Assembly (NCBI GenBank): GCA_030831725.1
Contig: JAURKN010000057.1
Coordinates: forward strand, 1-16,481
Direction: 5' to 3'
Origin: Ferruginibacter sp.
GTDB lineage: Bacteria > Bacteroidota > Bacteroidia > Chitinophagales > Chitinophagaceae
Length of the DNA stretch: 16,481 nt
The stretch's first letter is position 1. Every line of letters begins with the position of its first letter. Under the pieces are notes generated by a model. The model saw only the letters and a list, made by a program, of their open reading frames with translations, did not search any database and was not told where the DNA came from. Positions 15,201 through 16,481 of this stretch are shown here, piece by piece. The position numbers and the translations under genes are program-made.

Positions 15201-16481
15201 CGCTTTTCCTTCGATCAGTTTTGGCTGGAATGCCTGGATTGAAAGACGGTGAAGGGTTGGGGCCCTGTTCAACAGAACCGGGTGACCTTTCAAAATATTT
15301 TCAAGAATATCCCATATGATAGCTTCTTTTTTATCGACCAATTTACGGGCACTCTTCACGGTTTTAACGATACCTCTTTCAATGAGCTTGCGGATGATAA
15401 ACGGCTTGAACAATTCCGCCGCCATATCCTTTGGAAGTCCACACTCATGCATTTTCATTTCCGGACCAACAACGATAACCGAACGACCAGAATAGTCCAC
15501 ACGCTTACCCAAGAGGTTTTGACGGAAACGACCTTGTTTACCTTTGAGCACATCACTCAAAGATTTCAATGCGCGACCACCTTCCGCTTTTACAGCATTG
15601 GATTTACGGCTGTTGTCGAACAATGAATCGATTGATTCTTGAAGCATACGCTTCTCATTTCTCAAGATCACCTCAGGTGCCTTGATTTCCAACAGTCTCT
15701 TCAAACGATTGTTTCTGATGATCACACGACGATATAAGTCGTTCAAATCAGAAGAAGCGAATCGTCCTCCATCCAAAGGAACAAGCGGACGAAGCTCCGG
15801 TGGAATAACAGGTATGTATTGCATCACCATCCATTCCGGACGGTTTGTGATTCTTGTATTGGCCTCACGGAAACTTTCTACCACGCTCAAACGCTTAAGA
15901 GCATCTGCTTTACGTTGTTGTGAAGTTTCTGTTGCGGCAGCATTACGTAAGTCGAAGCTGAGTTGATCCAAATCCAATCTTTCCAACAAAGCATGAACCG
16001 CTTCGGCACCCATTTTAGCGATGAACTTGTTTGGATCTTCGTCAGGAAGCATTTGGTTTTCTTTCGGCAATGCATCAAGGATGTCCAGGTATTCCTCTTC
16101 AGTCAAAAGATCACCATAACCTTGACCCTTATCCGCTCTTAGACCGGGTTGAATCACTACAAATCTTTCGTAGTAGATGATGGTTTCCAGTTTCTTGGAA
16201 CTCATTCCAAGCAGGTAACCGATTTTGTTTGGTAATGATTTGAAATACCAGATGTGAACTACAGGGACCACCAATTTGATATGCCCCATACGCTCACGAC
16301 GTACTTTCTTTTCGGTAACCTCTACACCACAACGGTCGCCGACGATTCCTTTGTAACGAATACGCTTATATTTTCCGCAAGCACACTCATAATCTTTTAC
16401 TGGTCCGAAAATTCTTTCGCAAAACAAACCATCACGTTCTGGTTTGTATGTACGATAATTGATGGTTTCAGGTTTGATTAC
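12288..16481 (-). CDS. rpoC: DNA-directed RNA polymerase subunit beta' (5' end beyond window)
   Basis: These are the C-terminal 1397 residues of the beta' subunit; only a short N-terminal stretch (a few dozen residues) lies past the right edge. The frame is open to base 16481 and reads VIKPETINYRTYKPERDGLF before CERIFGPVKDYECACGK, so an in-frame TTG at 16427 is not the start. NADFDGDQM (15167-15141) holds the three aspartates that bind the catalytic magnesium. The second zinc site is complete: DCGTLRG near 14115, then CESKRGVCVKCYGRN near 13900-13858. QSIGEPGTQLTLRTFHVGG covers the bridge-helix/trigger-loop region. LGTQSWISAASFQETTKVL and the acidic tail ending DEEE close the chain. In the N-terminal zinc ribbon the third cysteine is glycine (codon 16340-16338). 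rpoB is expected just outside the window. A strong terminator follows. Confidence 0.98.
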   Translation of the reverse strand, partial: VIKPETINYRTYKPERDGLFCERIFGPVKDYECACGKYKRIRYKGIVGDRCGVEVTEKKVRRERMGHIKLVVPVVHIWYFKSLPNKIGYLLGMSSKKLETIIYYERFVVIQPGLRADKGQGYGDLLTEEEYLDILDALPKENQMLPDEDPNKFIAKMGAEAVHALLERLDLDQLSFDLRNAAATETSQQRKADALKRLSVVESFREANTRITNRPEWMVMQYIPVIPPELRPLVPLDGGRFASSDLNDLYRRVIIRNNRLKRLLEIKAPEVILRNEKRMLQESIDSLFDNSRKSNAVKAEGGRALKSLSDVLKGKQGRFRQNLLGKRVDYSGRSVIVVGPEMKMHECGLPKDMAAELFKPFIIRKLIERGIVKTVKSARKLVDKKEAIIWDILENILKGHPVLLNRAPTLHRLSIQAFQPKLIEGKAIHLQPLVTSAFNADFDGDQMAVHVPLSHAAILEAQLLMLSSHNILNPQNGTPITLPSQDMVLGLYYITKGKKTMGDDVVKGEGKAFYSADEVIIAYNEKQVDLHANIRVKANFRNADGTLTNKLIETTVGRVIFNQFVPKEVGFVNALLTKKALREIIGDIIKWTSVPTTAKFLDDIKTLGYRMAFRGGLSFNINDLIIPAIKEELVVTAQQEVSEVWDSYNMGLITNNERYNQIIDIWSRVDTKVTETLIRELAIDKQGFNSVYMMLDSGARGSKQQIKQLAGLRGLMAKPRKSGSSGSEIIENPILANFKDGLSVLEYFISTHGARKGLADTALKTADAGYLTRRLVDVAQDVVINEEDCGTLRGIATSALKDNEDIIEPLSDRIEGRTSLYDVLHPLTDEVLASAGEEISMDVAKKIEDSGIETVEIRSVLTCESKRGVCVKCYGRNLASGATAQRGDVVGIIAAQSIGEPGTQLTLRTFHVGGVAGSASVESSLYAKFDGTLQFDGLRTVNTENNEGKKIAVVIGRTGEIRNVDVKSDRLLNTMHIPYGSVLNVKDGQKVAKGDVICTWDPFNNVIVAEVNGTIKFESVIEGVTYRDEADEQTGHREKVVIESKDKTKLPTIIVEGKEVKKYNLPVGSHIVIEEGDDVKSGQVLVKIPRILSKLKDITGGLPRVTELFEARNPSNPAVVCEIDGVVTFGMIKRGNREISVEAKDGVVRKYLVPLSRQILVQDGDFVKAGAALSDGQISPSDILSIKGPFAVQEYVVNEIQEVYRLQGVKINDKHIEVIVRQMMRKVTIEDAGDTKFLEGDVEDKMDFNNENDYIYDKKVITDAGESTTLKTGQIVTLRDVREENSILRRADKKLVEFRDAKPATSSPLLLGITKASLGTQSWISAASFQETTKVLSSAAILGKTDEMLGLKENVITGHHIPAGTGLREFENMIVGSKEEYELLMTTKEAMSFDEEE

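Noticed and set aside
16425..16427. TTG as the start of rpoC
   Set aside because: The same frame continues to the window edge with conserved RpoC sequence (KPETINYRTYKPERDG), so the gene simply runs off the window.
1..16481. Defence system, CRISPR, prophage, insertion sequence or tRNA/rRNA
   Set aside because: No repeat arrays, terminal inverted repeats, transposase, integrase, nuclease or RNA-gene patterns were seen; gene content and codon style are those of core chromosome.

Overview
The window is a 16.5 kb piece of a Bacteroidota chromosome. It is most likely from the Chitinophagales/Chitinophagaceae side of the phylum. The evidence is the Bacteroidota-type RpoC, the pairing of a DUF4254 protein with a family 9 glycosyltransferase, start sites that are mostly A-rich and lack a strong Shine-Dalgarno, moderate GC content, and an M1 peptidase carrying a long beta-rich C-terminus. 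The lineage call is from recalled sequence features, not a search. The window is gene-dense: twelve protein genes, no RNA genes, no insertion sequences, no CRISPR and no prophage. The two longest gaps are about 126 and 135 bases.

Region 1 (1-6585, plus strand) is one tight operon-like run: the 3' half of accA (fatty-acid synthesis), a Gfo/Idh/MocA oxidoreductase resembling UDP-GlcNAc 3-dehydrogenases, a WcaJ-like polyprenyl glycosylphosphotransferase, a 917-residue M1 metallopeptidase with a probable outer-membrane barrel domain, and a FemAB/GNAT-like acyltransferase. Gaps are 16 and 12 bases, followed by two ATGA stop/start overlaps. The shared theme is envelope building: acyl chains, a nucleotide sugar, a lipid-linked sugar, and outer-membrane or cell-wall proteins.

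Region 2 (6587-8244, minus strand) holds an isoaspartyl peptidase/asparaginase followed 8 bases later by ispD (isoprenoid precursor synthesis, which supplies the polyprenyl carrier). It converges on region 1 with a single base between stop codons. A possible promoter and a small palindrome lie upstream, at 8258-8294.

Region 3 (8371-12152, minus strand) reads from right to left as an OmpH/Skp-like anchored coiled-coil protein, an APC-family amino-acid permease, a DUF4254 protein, and a family 9 glycosyltransferase (LPS heptosyltransferase-like) with a TTG start. The last two are 4 bases apart and probably work together.

Region 4 (12288-16481, minus strand) is rpoC, lacking only its first few dozen codons at the window edge. 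It ends in a strong intrinsic terminator whose RNA loop is a C(UUCG)G tetraloop.

Most of the window is ordinary core genome. The points most worth a second look are the M1 peptidase-barrel fusion, the DUF4254-GT9 pair, and the loss of one zinc-ligand cysteine in RpoC.
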